Origin: an uncultured Helicobacteraceae bacterium
GTDB taxonomy: Bacteria > Campylobacterota > Campylobacteria > Campylobacterales > Helicobacteraceae
Reading direction: 5' to 3'
Length of the DNA: 63,057 nt
Assembly: GCA_910578285.1 (NCBI GenBank)
Contig: CAJTQL010000011.1
Coordinates: 1-63,057 of the forward strand
This document shows positions 33,656 through 41,856 of this stretch, piece after piece; within the stretch, counting starts at the first letter, position 1, and every line of letters starts with the position of its first letter. The position numbers and the translations under genes are program-made. A model generated the notes under the pieces. It saw only the letters and a program-made list of their open reading frames with translations. It was not told where the DNA came from and ran no database searches.

Positions 33656-34134
33656 GCATGAAGCATGAAACTCCTACCTTGTTTGCGATGCGTGGCTTTC
33701 CACAAAGACGTTGTGTGCGCACGCGCGGTGTAGAAGTGCGCCTAGGGATTGGTGGCAACCAAAAGAGCAGCCTCGCATGTTTTTGGCATCTTCTTGGCGC
33801 ACTCTCGCAAAATCCTCGCGTTTGTGTCGTTGCCACTTCGCCCATTTATCACAACCCGCCGTTTGGCTTTGTGCAGCAGCCATGGTTTTATAATGCGACC
33901 ATCACATTGCGTACATGCCTCTCGTTGCGTACGTTTTTTGCGCTCACCTCGTATCTCGAGCGGCGCTTTGGACGTGCAAGGAAGCGAGCCTTTCAGAACG
34001 CTCCGCGCACTCTTGATATAGATATTCTCTTTTTTGGTGCACTTTTTGTGAACACCCCAAGCCTAAGGATTCCGCATAGGCAATGGGCAAATCGCGAAAG
34101 TGTGCTTGTGCCATTACTCTTTGAAAAGTCATAA
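33652..34134 (+). CDS. folK: 2-Amino-4-hydroxy-6-hydroxymethyldihydropteridine pyrophosphokinase
   Basis: FolK transfers pyrophosphate from ATP to the pterin in folate synthesis. The 160-residue protein has LGIGGNQKSS, QPWFYNATI, the signature RTLDIDILFFG with its metal-binding Asp pair, and IPHRQWANRESVLVPL. The N-terminus (about 28 residues) is longer and more basic than usual, so the true start may be internal. It lies between aroQ and flhF as in other Helicobacter. Confidence 0.93.
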   Translation: MSMKHETPTLFAMRGFPQRRCVRTRGVEVRLGIGGNQKSSLACFWHLLGALSQNPRVCVVATSPIYHNPPFGFVQQPWFYNATITLRTCLSLRTFFALTSYLERRFGRARKRAFQNAPRTLDIDILFFGALFVNTPSLRIPHRQWANRESVLVPLLFEKS

Positions 34135-34144
34135 GGAATCCACC

Positions 34145-35509
34145 ATGAAACTCTATACCTATACGGGTGAAACCGCAGCAGAAGCTCTCCGCATTGCGCA
34201 AGAAAAACACGGAGAAGATGCGCTTGTTGTCAAAAACGAAGAAAAACGGAAAAAGACACTCACGCAGCCGAGTTTGTATGAAATCACGATTGCTGTTGAC
34301 GAGGGCGATTCGCCCGCTGTACCCGCCGCAAGTGCGCCTGTAAGCGAGCCAGCAAAGCGCAGCAACACCGCCGCTGAACGTCTCGAAGAGATTGCGCGCA
34401 AAGAATACGAGAAGCGCAAAAATATGCGCGCAGCAAGCCCTAAATTGCCTATGATTGAAGACAGCAACGATGTAACCGCACAGCTCACAAATGCTGTGCG
34501 CGAGATTTCCAAGATTGCCAATGTGCCTTCGCCCACTCAAAACACCAAAGAAACACTCAAGAGCCCGATGACTGCTGATTCGCAAAAAACAGAGGCAAAA
34601 GAGCTCAAGGCGATTAAGAGCGAGATTGAGAAGCTCAACGACAAGATGAAGACGATTCAAAGTATGGTGTGGAAAGAGAAAGAACCAAAAGACTTGATGA
34701 TTCCGCCCGAGTTTGCTGAAATCTATCATCTTGCCAAAAGCAGCGGAATCTACCGCGAACATCTGAACAAGATTATGCAGCTCACCCTTGAGCTCATGCC
34801 ACTTAAGATGCGCGAAAATTCCGTATTCATCAAGCGCTATTTTCGCGAGGTGTTGCGCAAAATGGTCTATTGTCGCACCGAAAATCTCGAGACGGGCGCG
34901 AAAAAAATCATCATGCTTGTGGGACCCACAGGTGTGGGCAAAACCACAACACTTGCAAAAATGGCAGCGCGCTATGCGTTTAAGATGAATAAAAAATATA
35001 AGGTTGGAATCGTAACACTCGATACTTTCCGCATCGGTGCTGTTGACCAGCTCATGTTTTATGCCAAGAAAATGAAGCTTAGTATTGATACAGTTGTCGA
35101 CCCCGGCGAGTTTGTACAGGCGATTAGCCAGCTCAAATATTGCGATTATATCTTGGTTGATACGGTGGGTAGCAGCCAACATGATAAGCAGAAAATCGAA
35201 ATGCTCAAAAGCTTTGTGAACAGCGACCCTAATTGCACAATTGATGTGAGCCTCGTGATGTCGGCAACAACCAAATATGAGGATTTGAAAGACATCTACC
35301 ATACCTTTTCCGTTCTCAATATCGACACGCTCATTCTGACCAAGCTTGATGAAACGCGCGGTTTTGGGAATATTTTTTCGCTCGTGTATGAGACCAAAAA
35401 GCCTATCAGTTATTTCTCGATAGGGCAGGAAGTGCCTAATGATTTTATCGTTGCGAGCAGCGAATATCTTACCGATTGCCTACTTGATGGATTCAAAAAG
35501 GTTGAATGA
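34145..35509 (+). CDS. flhF: Flagellar SRP-type GTPase FlhF
   Basis: FlhF sets the number and polar site of flagella. The 454-residue protein has the N-terminal B domain (MKLYTYTGETAAEALRIAQE), a variable Pro/Ala region, an N domain and the G domain with GPTGVGKTTT (about residues 259-268), LDTFRIGAVDQL, DTVGSS and TKLDETRGFG. I chose the ATG at 34145, where the family N-terminus begins; AAGGAA lies 9 bases upstream. A 452-codon frame on the opposite strand is a shadow of this gene. Confidence 0.96.
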   Translation: MKLYTYTGETAAEALRIAQEKHGEDALVVKNEEKRKKTLTQPSLYEITIAVDEGDSPAVPAASAPVSEPAKRSNTAAERLEEIARKEYEKRKNMRAASPKLPMIEDSNDVTAQLTNAVREISKIANVPSPTQNTKETLKSPMTADSQKTEAKELKAIKSEIEKLNDKMKTIQSMVWKEKEPKDLMIPPEFAEIYHLAKSSGIYREHLNKIMQLTLELMPLKMRENSVFIKRYFREVLRKMVYCRTENLETGAKKIIMLVGPTGVGKTTTLAKMAARYAFKMNKKYKVGIVTLDTFRIGAVDQLMFYAKKMKLSIDTVVDPGEFVQAISQLKYCDYILVDTVGSSQHDKQKIEMLKSFVNSDPNCTIDVSLVMSATTKYEDLKDIYHTFSVLNIDTLILTKLDETRGFGNIFSLVYETKKPISYFSIGQEVPNDFIVASSEYLTDCLLDGFKKVE

Positions 35510-36381
35510 TGTTTAGCAATCAGGCACGCAAGCTTGAAGAACTTGTTTCAGAAAGCGAGCAGAATAGGCAGGTTGCCACACGTCTTGTCGCGATTACAAG
35601 CGGTAAAGGTGGTGTGGGCAAAAGTACACTAAGTAGCAACCTTGCCTACACGCTCTATCGTCTCGGATTCCGTGTCGGCGTATTTGATGCAGATATTGGG
35701 CTTGCAAATCTTGATGTGATGTTTGGCGTCAAGAGCGACAAGAATCTCCTGAATGTTTTGCGCGGAGAATGCTCGCTATCGGAGATTATTATCACGATTG
35801 AGCCCGAAGGATTGTTCCTCATACCCGGCGAAAGCGGTGCCGAGATTCTCAAATACAATGGCACATTGATTTTTGAGCGTTTGATTGACGAAACCGCTTT
35901 TCTCGATTCTCTTGATTTTGTGATTATCGACACAGGTGCTGGGCTTGGCGAGCACACGCAAGCATTTCTCAATGCCTCTGATGAAGTGATTGTTGTTACA
36001 ATCCCCGACCCCGCAGCGCTCACTGATGCGTATGCAACAATCAAGCTGTGTGCGCGTAGCAAAGAGCAGATTTTTATGATTCTCAATATGGTCAAGCATG
36101 CCAAAGAAGCACAAGGAATCTTTGAAAAAATCTACAAGGTTGCTTCACAAAATATCAGCCAGCTCCATCTCGAATTTTTGGGTGCTATCACATTTGATTC
36201 GATTGTGAGCAAATCGGTCAAAAGTCGGCAACTCTTTGCTGTACAATCGCCCAATAGCACTCCTGCAGTCGAGCTTGAAAGCATTGCGCGTTTATTAGCA
36301 GAAAAACTGGAACGGAAAGTGCTAACTAAAGAAAACGGGCGCTTTGGACGCTTCTTGCAAAAGATTTTGCAGCAGTTTTAA
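35506..36381 (+). CDS. flhG: MinD-like ATPase FlhG (YlxH), flagellar number regulator
   Basis: The 291-residue ParA/MinD ATPase carries ITSGKGGVGKST (deviant Walker A) near residue 32, DADIGLANLD and IIDTGAGLG. The extreme N-terminus has NQARKLEEL, matching the DQAxxLRxL activator motif that stimulates FlhF GTP hydrolysis. FlhG restrains flagellar number and shapes cell division in Campylobacterota. The ATG overlaps the flhF stop. Confidence 0.95.
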   Translation: MMFSNQARKLEELVSESEQNRQVATRLVAITSGKGGVGKSTLSSNLAYTLYRLGFRVGVFDADIGLANLDVMFGVKSDKNLLNVLRGECSLSEIIITIEPEGLFLIPGESGAEILKYNGTLIFERLIDETAFLDSLDFVIIDTGAGLGEHTQAFLNASDEVIVVTIPDPAALTDAYATIKLCARSKEQIFMILNMVKHAKEAQGIFEKIYKVASQNISQLHLEFLGAITFDSIVSKSVKSRQLFAVQSPNSTPAVELESIARLLAEKLERKVLTKENGRFGRFLQKILQQF

Positions 36382-36410
36382 AGCGCATGAGTTTTTAATG
36401 GAGGAGTGCG

Positions 36411-36797
36411 ATGAAGTTCAACAATTATCTTAGTTTTGCCATTGTGAACGGATTCTTTTTTGGGCTTGTTCTTGCAATCTTGAAGTTCGATTCTCCTGAA
36501 ATGATTGTGATATGGACAGGGCTTGTAACGCTTGGATTCTATTTGTTGATTACCCTTGCGATGTCTTTTTATCTCATGTTTTTCAATTTTGGCTCAAAAC
36601 GGCTGCATAAAGAGTATCATGATAAAACTCTTGGCTATTTTATCAAAGAATTTGAAAAACGAGAAAATATCGTCAATCGTGTGCGGGAGTTTATCCATAC
36701 AGTCAAGATGAACGAGGTTGAAGAGGAGGCTCTGCAAGAAGATATGGGGAGCATCAATAGAGAAAGAGAATCAGAAGAGGAGGCAGCTAGAGAGTAA
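36411..36797 (+). CDS. Small two-helix membrane protein between flhG and fliA
   Basis: The 128-residue product has two N-terminal membrane helices (about residues 6-27 and 32-56) and a charged, helical cytoplasmic tail ending in an acidic stretch (EEEALQEDMGSINRERESEE). A gene of this kind occupies the same place in H. pylori (HP1033). Function is unknown; position suggests a link to flagellar regulation. ATGGAGGAG precedes the start. Confidence 0.85.
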   Translation: MKFNNYLSFAIVNGFFFGLVLAILKFDSPEMIVIWTGLVTLGFYLLITLAMSFYLMFFNFGSKRLHKEYHDKTLGYFIKEFEKRENIVNRVREFIHTVKMNEVEEEALQEDMGSINRERESEEEAARE

Positions 36798-36833
36798 TCT
36801 CTAGCTGAAAGAGTTATGGTAGGGAGTGTGGTC

Positions 36834-37532
36834 ATGAAAAAACCAGCATATAAAGATGAAATGCGTCAAGTTCAAGATGAATTAGCACTTTCTTATTTGC
36901 CTGCTGTGCGTGCAATGGCGTTTCGTATGAAAGAAAGATTGCCTAGTAGTATCGATGTTGATGATTTGATTTCTATTGGGACAGAGGAGCTCATCAAGCT
37001 TTCGCGCCGTTATGATGTTGCAAAGAATGATTCCTTTTGGGGCTATGCGCGCACACGTGTGCAGGGTTCGATGTTTGATTATTTGCGTAGTCTCGATGTG
37101 TTGAGCCGTGCGAGTCGGCGTTTGGTGCGTCAGATTGAGCAAGAAACCACTAGATATATAAACGAGCATAACGAGGATCCAAGCGATGAATATTTGAGTG
37201 AGGTTTTGGGTGAAGAGATTGAGAAGATTCGCGATGCAAAATTTGCTTCGAGCATTTCGTTGGTATTGCCGCTTGATGAACAGCTGAATTATTCCGAAGA
37301 ATCCGTGGTTGAGACTCAAATCGAAGAAGAAGAGCTGATTGGCATCATCACCAAAGTGTTGAGTGAGCTTAACGAGCGAGACCAGCTTATTGTGCAGCTG
37401 TATTATTTCGAGGAGCTCAATTTACGTGAAATTAGCGAGATTCTCGGGATTACAGAATCGCGAATCTCGCAGATTCACAAAGAAATTATCAAAAAGATTC
37501 GTAAGAAAACTCAAGAAATAGGAGGAATGTGA
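36834..37532 (+). CDS. fliA: Flagellar sigma factor FliA (sigma-28)
   Basis: FliA directs late flagellar genes. The 232-residue protein has sigma region 2 (AVRAMAFRMKERLPSSIDVD, then DLISIGTEELIKLSRRYD, FWGYARTRVQGSMFDYLRS) and region 4 (LNERDQLIVQLYYFEELNLR, then EISEILGITESRISQIHKE). I chose the ATG at 36834, 8 bases after GGGAG; an in-frame ATG at 36816 would add six residues. It overlaps the fliM start region. Confidence 0.95.
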   Translation: MKKPAYKDEMRQVQDELALSYLPAVRAMAFRMKERLPSSIDVDDLISIGTEELIKLSRRYDVAKNDSFWGYARTRVQGSMFDYLRSLDVLSRASRRLVRQIEQETTRYINEHNEDPSDEYLSEVLGEEIEKIRDAKFASSISLVLPLDEQLNYSEESVVETQIEEEELIGIITKVLSELNERDQLIVQLYYFEELNLREISEILGITESRISQIHKEIIKKIRKKTQEIGGM

Positions 37533-38602
37533 TGGCAGATATTCTAAGTCAAGAAGAGATTGATGCTCTCTTAGAGGTTGTTGATGACGATGCTCCCGAA
37601 GAAGTCGAAACCGTCAAAGAAAACGATATTCTTGCCCAGCGTCAAGTAACACTCTATGACTTTAAACGTCCTAACCGCGTGAGCAAGGAACAATTACGTG
37701 CTTTTCGCGGAATCCACGATAAAATGGCGCGCAATCTCTCAAGCCAAATTTCGGCTGTAATGCGCAGCATTGTCGAGATTCAATTGCACTCTGTCGACCA
37801 GATGACCTATGGTGAGTTTTTGATGTCTTTGCCCAGCCCCACGAGTTTCAACGTTTTCTCGCTCAAGCCCCTCGATGGCACAGGCGTACTCGAAATCAAC
37901 CCATCGATTGCCTTTCCAATGATTGATCGTTTGCTTGGCGGCAAGGGCGATCCCTATGAAGCCACACGCGAATTTAGCGACATTGAGTTGAGCCTTTTGG
38001 ACACGATTCTCAAGCAGATGATGCAACATCTCAAAGAATCATGGGCGCCGATTGCCGAAGTGTTTCCGAGCATCGATGCTAAAGAAAGCAGCCCAAACGT
38101 TGTCCAAATTGTGGCACAAAACGAGATTGTGATTATGGTTGTGATGGAAATCATCATCGGGCATAGCAGCGGAATGATGAACCTCTGCTATCCTGTCATT
38201 TCGCTCGAATCTGTCCTCTCGCGCCTCGCTAGCCGCGATTTGATGTTGAGCGAGACGAGCAGCAAGAAAAGCCGCAACAGAGAATTGCAAGCATTGCTTG
38301 GTGGTGCAGCTGTTGAATTGTCTGCAATGCTTGGCGGCACGCGTCTCACACTCAATGAAGTTCTTGAGCTCAATGTTGGCGATATTGTGCGGCTCGACAA
38401 AGCAGCAGACGATACCGTAACCGTCAATGTCAATGGGCGCGAAAAATATGTCGCAAGTGTTGGCTTGCAACGTTACCGCAAAACCATTAAAGTCGAAGAG
38501 ATTATCAAAACAGAAAAAGACCAAGTCAAAGAAATCCTCGAAATGCTCGAATCGCAACGTAAAAATCGCGTTACAGAAATGAAAGAAGGAGAGGGAGAAT
38601 AA
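37532..38602 (+). CDS. fliM: Flagellar switch protein FliM
   Basis: FliM is the C-ring subunit that binds CheY-P. The N-terminal CheY-binding peptide ILSQEEIDALLEVV, the middle domain and the C-terminal SpoA domain (LNVGDIVRLDKAADDTVTVN) are present in 356 residues. I chose the ATG at 37532, six bases after GGAGG, over a GTG three bases upstream. fliY follows one base after the stop. Confidence 0.96.
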   Translation: MADILSQEEIDALLEVVDDDAPEEVETVKENDILAQRQVTLYDFKRPNRVSKEQLRAFRGIHDKMARNLSSQISAVMRSIVEIQLHSVDQMTYGEFLMSLPSPTSFNVFSLKPLDGTGVLEINPSIAFPMIDRLLGGKGDPYEATREFSDIELSLLDTILKQMMQHLKESWAPIAEVFPSIDAKESSPNVVQIVAQNEIVIMVVMEIIIGHSSGMMNLCYPVISLESVLSRLASRDLMLSETSSKKSRNRELQALLGGAAVELSAMLGGTRLTLNEVLELNVGDIVRLDKAADDTVTVNVNGREKYVASVGLQRYRKTIKVEEIIKTEKDQVKEILEMLESQRKNRVTEMKEGEGE

Positions 38603-38603
38603 G

Positions 38604-39455
38604 ATGAATGAATTTGCTAAATTGATGACCCAAGAAACAATAGCAACAATCGAAGGGCTCACAGGTTCTGCGCCAGAAGTTTCCTACAAGGGCGAGAGCG
38701 ATGCGGGTAGTGCAACGATTAAATTCCCTGTTGCATTTCTTACGATGAGTGTTGGCGGTGGTGCAGGGAATGTTGGCATGGCGTTGCCCGCAACATTGGG
38801 TTCAGCGATTGCCGATTTGATGCTAGGCGGCGAGGGCGAGAGCAAAGAAGAGATGAGCGAGGACGACCTAGATGCGACAAAAGAGATTATCTCCAACATT
38901 GTTGGAGCGATCACCACATCGCTTGGTGCACAAAAAGATTTGCCCAAACTCTCCTTCACACCAGACAAAATCGAGCTTCTCCAATCCGATGGACTCGATC
39001 TCTCACAATACGCAAAGGTTTTGACTTTTGCCTTCTCGTTGAATGCGATTTCTGATGAAATCTATTTCTTTGCTGATAGTGCCTTTGTGGGTAATTTTGA
39101 CAAGAGTGCTGCACCAGCAAGCGCGCCCGCGCCGTCTGCTGGCGGCGGCGGCGGTGGTGGTGGAGCGAGCGTGAGTCTATCAGGCGGCGAGATGAAAAAC
39201 ATTGGCATGATTATGGACGTCTATCTGCCCGTGAAGGTGCGCATTGGGCAGAAAAAAATGCTCCTTAAAGATGTGATTGCAATGGATATTGGGAGTGTTG
39301 TCGAGCTCAATCAGCTTGCAAACGACCCGCTTGAGATTCTTGTTGATAATAAGGTTATCGCTAAGGGCGAGGTTGTGATTGTCGATGGAAACTTTGGAAT
39401 CCAAATCACCGAAATTGGCACAAAACATGAGCGGCTCGAGCAATTGCGCGGCTAG
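38604..39455 (+). CDS. fliY: Flagellar switch protein FliY (FliN-like)
   Basis: The 283-residue protein has an N-terminal CheC-like/FliM-middle-like domain (about residues 1-170), an Ala/Pro linker with eight consecutive glycines (bases 39141-39164) and a C-terminal FliN-type SpoA domain (MDVYLPVKVRIGQKKMLLKD and onward). It is a C-ring component; in some bacteria FliY also dephosphorylates CheY. The CheC-type catalytic E-x2-N is not evident, so phosphatase activity is uncertain. It converges on the RDD gene with a 4-base overlap. Confidence 0.93.
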   Translation: MNEFAKLMTQETIATIEGLTGSAPEVSYKGESDAGSATIKFPVAFLTMSVGGGAGNVGMALPATLGSAIADLMLGGEGESKEEMSEDDLDATKEIISNIVGAITTSLGAQKDLPKLSFTPDKIELLQSDGLDLSQYAKVLTFAFSLNAISDEIYFFADSAFVGNFDKSAAPASAPAPSAGGGGGGGGASVSLSGGEMKNIGMIMDVYLPVKVRIGQKKMLLKDVIAMDIGSVVELNQLANDPLEILVDNKVIAKGEVVIVDGNFGIQITEIGTKHERLEQLRG

Positions 39456-39910
39456 AGCTTGTGAATCACGATTGTCCTGCAGAGCCAATCATGCAATGTT
39501 GTTTTTTCACGCCATAGATAGGGTACAAAGATTCCCCACAAAAGCAGCGCACCCACGATAAACAGCGCAAATCGTACAAGTGCTCGCACAAACCCGATTT
39601 TTTCGCCAGTGCGGCTGACAATAGCGATTTCCTGCGCCTTGTTGCCGGGCGTTTGTGTCCAAAGGCTCACAAAGAGTGCGCTAAGGATTCCATAGAGTGC
39701 GACAGACATAGCAGGCGCAAGCTCGCTATTCAAAAATGCTTCTTTGCCTTGCATAAAAAGATAGGTTGCGCTATAAAGAATGGGTGTGTATATCATAAAC
39801 AAATCAATGATTTGCGCCTTGATACGTTCCATATAATGCGCTTTGTAGGCATGGCGTGTTGTTTGTTGTGGGGCTTTGTTGGGCTTTTGCCTCTTGTGTT
39901 TGCGTTTCAC
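39452..39910 (-). CDS. RDD family membrane protein
   Basis: The 152-residue protein shows RDD features: a basic N-terminus, MERIKAQIIDLFMIYTPILY with the R and D positions in helix 1, a second helix, QTPGNKAQEIAIVSRTGEKI between helices, and a third helix. Function is unknown; RDD proteins are sometimes linked to ion homeostasis. It lies 8 bases after pyrE; the pyrE-RDD pairing is also known in H. pylori (HP1257-HP1258). Confidence 0.88.
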   Translation of the reverse strand: MKRKHKRQKPNKAPQQTTRHAYKAHYMERIKAQIIDLFMIYTPILYSATYLFMQGKEAFLNSELAPAMSVALYGILSALFVSLWTQTPGNKAQEIAIVSRTGEKIGFVRALVRFALFIVGALLLWGIFVPYLWREKTTLHDWLCRTIVIHKL

Positions 39911-39918
39911 AAAATGCC

Positions 39919-40539
39919 CTAGCTGCTGCCTCTGCTGCCCGGCTTGATTGCGACACTACCGGACTTGCATAGTGGGCAGGAATCGGGCATATAGATGTCA
40001 AACACAAAATCGGCAAGCGCAAAATAAGGAATCTCGTTTGGTAGCTTTGACTCGGGCTTTGCAGGCAGGTTTGAGCCCACGCGCTTGCAGATTCCGCGAT
40101 TGGCAAGCGCGGCAAAAGCAACAATTTCTGCGCCAAGCGCTGTGAGAATTTGTGCGCTTTCAAGCGCCGAACCGCCTGTGGTGATGATGTCTTCACAAAC
40201 GATGAATTTTTCACCTTTTTGCACAGAGAATCCACGTCGCAATTCCATAACGCCCTGCACACGCTCTGTGAAGATGAATCGTGCGTTTAGCGCGCGCGCG
40301 AGCTCATAGCCTGCGAGGATTCCGCCAAGCGCGGGCGAACACACGGAATCAAAGGCAATGTTGTTTGCGCGGATATTGTCGGCGAGTGCAGCAGCGAGTA
40401 GCGCCGCCTTGCTCGGGTTTTCGAGTATCTTTGCGCTCTGCAAGTAGAATCCTGAATGTTTGCCACTACTTAGCAGAAAATGCCCTTCTAGCATTGCATT
40501 GTTTTCTTTATATATTTTTTCTATATCCATCGACATCAT
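39919..40539 (-). CDS. pyrE: Orotate phosphoribosyltransferase
   Basis: PyrE makes OMP from orotate and PRPP in pyrimidine synthesis. The 206-residue protein has the PRPP loop FIVCEDIITTGGSALESAQIL, with SVCSPALGGILAG and ARFIFTERVQGVMELRRGF. The C-terminus carries a Cys pair (CPLCKSG) and a Gly/Ser tail. I chose the ATG at 40539, which has AAAGG 7 bases upstream; the long upstream frame overlaps frr in another frame and is spurious. Met-rich alternatives at 40536 and 40530 are possible. Confidence 0.94.
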   Translation of the reverse strand: MMSMDIEKIYKENNAMLEGHFLLSSGKHSGFYLQSAKILENPSKAALLAAALADNIRANNIAFDSVCSPALGGILAGYELARALNARFIFTERVQGVMELRRGFSVQKGEKFIVCEDIITTGGSALESAQILTALGAEIVAFAALANRGICKRVGSNLPAKPESKLPNEIPYFALADFVFDIYMPDSCPLCKSGSVAIKPGSRGSS

Positions 40540-40549
40540 CGCGAGACCT

Positions 40550-41110
40550 TTAGATTTTGAGGACTTCATCTTCTTTGTGTTTGGTTGTTTCATCGATTTT
40601 TTTGATAAACGAATCAGTGGTTTTTTGCACTTCATCATAGGCACGCTTTGCGTCATCTTCAGAAATCGCCTTGTCTTTCTCGAGCCGTTTGATTTTGTCG
40701 TTTGCGTCTTTGCGGATATTGCGAATGGCGACCTTTGCCTTTTCGCCCATTGCTTTTGCCTCTTTGGCAATCTCTTTGCGCTGTTCGCTTGTCATTGGTG
40801 GAAAAAAGAGTTTGATAGTCTCGCCGTCATTGTTGGGATTGACGCCAATATTTGCCTCGTTAATCGCGCGTTCAATCTCTTTGAGCAATGTTTTTTCCCA
40901 CGGGGCGATTTGCAATGTTGAGGCATCGAGTGCTGTGAGTGTGCCGACTTGGGATAGCGGCGTTTGTGAGCCATAGTAATCAACCTTGATTCCCTCGATA
41001 ATCGCGACAGAAACACGTCCTGTGCGCAACGAGACAAAGTCTTTTTTAAGCGATTCGAGACTTTTTTGCATATATGTGTTTGTGTGCGCATAGACTTCAT
41101 TTAGTGGCAT
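40550..41110 (-). CDS. frr: Ribosome recycling factor
   Basis: Frr splits post-termination ribosomes together with EF-G. The 186-residue length is typical. Key stretches are SLRTGRVSVAIIEGIKVDYYG and MTSEQRKEIAKEAKAMGEKAK, then VAIRNIRKDANDKIKRLEKD. I chose the ATG at 41110 (AAGGAGAAAAG upstream), where the family sequence begins. Its start overlaps the end of secG by 14 bases. Confidence 0.97.
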   Translation of the reverse strand: MPLNEVYAHTNTYMQKSLESLKKDFVSLRTGRVSVAIIEGIKVDYYGSQTPLSQVGTLTALDASTLQIAPWEKTLLKEIERAINEANIGVNPNNDGETIKLFFPPMTSEQRKEIAKEAKAMGEKAKVAIRNIRKDANDKIKRLEKDKAISEDDAKRAYDEVQKTTDSFIKKIDETTKHKEDEVLKI

Positions 41111-41468
41111 TCTTTTCTCCTTGTGGATTTTGTGGAACGAGCGAATCAATGCTTTGCTTTTGGCTTTGGTTTTGCTCAAAAGTTGGAATCGCAGCGGGCA
41201 CGAGCGAGCTTGAATCGATTGTATCAAGCACAGAGCGCCCTGCATCTTTGGAATAGACATAGCCAAGCGCGAGTGTATTGGCAACAAAGAGAATCGAGAT
41301 GACGAATGTGGCTTTTGCTAAAAAGCTCGCAGGACCTTTTGCGCCAAACCACGATTCGTTGCTGCCACTATACACGCCAAGCCCAATGCTTGAGCTTTTT
41401 TGGAGCAAGACAACAATCGTGATGATGACAGCCAGCACGAATTGCATGATGAGTAAAATTGAAACCAT
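41097..41468 (-). CDS. secG: Protein-export membrane protein SecG
   Basis: SecG is the third subunit of the SecYEG translocon. The 123-residue protein has two membrane helices flanking the conserved LLQKSSSIGLGVYSGSNESW-FGAKG segment and a low-complexity Gln/Ser tail. AAGGA precedes the ATG at 41468. The tRNA-Sec gene lies directly upstream on the same strand, so secG may be transcribed from the selC promoter. Confidence 0.94.
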   Translation of the reverse strand: MVSILLIMQFVLAVIITIVVLLQKSSSIGLGVYSGSNESWFGAKGPASFLAKATFVISILFVANTLALGYVYSKDAGRSVLDTIDSSSLVPAAIPTFEQNQSQKQSIDSLVPQNPQGEKNATK

Positions 41469-41505
41469 AAAGAAAAATCCTTGTTTGTCATAATGAAAGT
41501 TTGAA

Positions 41506-41604
41506 TGGCTAGGGGGCAAGAGAATCGAACTCCCCAACAGTTAGCCACCTAACCGTTCACTGGGTTTGAAGCCCATGGCGCTCACCAGAAACGCAAACCC
41601 CCCA
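41506..41604 (-). tRNA. selC: tRNA-Sec (anticodon TCA)
   Basis: On the minus strand the sequence folds as a selenocysteine tRNA of 99 bases including an encoded CCA. The 8-bp acceptor stem pairs TGGGGGGT with GCCCCCTA (two G-T wobbles). The D stem has 6 bp (GCGTTT/GAGCGC), the anticodon arm is TGGG-CTTCAAA-CCCA with anticodon TCA, the variable arm is long, and the T arm contains TTCGATT. The 8-bp acceptor, 6-bp D stem and TCA anticodon together are diagnostic. selA starts 252 bases away on the other strand. Confidence 0.95.
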
Positions 41605-41615
41605 TAGCTCCAAAG

Positions 41616-41621
41616 ATTCTA
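41616..41621 (-). promoter_or_regulatory. Extended -10 box for tRNA-Sec
   Basis: The minus strand reads TGGTAGAAT, an extended -10 element, 12 bases before the 5' end of selC. That is the spacing expected for a short tRNA leader. Confidence 0.6.
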
Positions 41622-41693
41622 CCATATCGCACCTTTTAGGAATCTAAAGTGTGGAATTGTCAGCCTTTGGAATCTAACATAGAGATTAACTCT

Positions 41694-41772
41694 CGTCATT
41701 GCGCTGGCGTTGTCGAAGCAATAATGATTTTGTGTTGTTCAATAATCACTTCGGCTAAGCCTCACAATGACG
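41694..41772. repeat. Dispersed CGTCATTG inverted repeat, copy 2
   Basis: CGTCATTGCG at the left end and CAATGACG at the right end are inverted. The right part (CTTCGGCTAAGCCTCACAA) resembles that of copy 3 at 50977. It lies between selC and selA, which are divergent. Confidence 0.7.
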
Positions 41773-41828
41773 CATAGCAAGCTTGTTAGATTCTAATCAT
41801 CATCGCGATTCCGCAACATTATCTTTCT

Positions 41829-41834
41829 TATACT
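41829..41834 (+). promoter_or_regulatory. -10 box for selA
   Basis: TATACT lies 23 bases before the selA ATG; AAAGGA follows it as the ribosome binding site. The short leader supports this box, although there is no TG extension. Confidence 0.35.
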
Positions 41835-41856
41835 AAAATCGCACAAAGGATTTGCG

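Noticed and set aside
33944..35302. 452-codon frame on the minus strand
   Set aside because: It lies wholly antisense to flhF (and the end of folK), has a His/Cys/Arg-rich composition typical of reverse-frame translation, and no ribosome binding site or family similarity.
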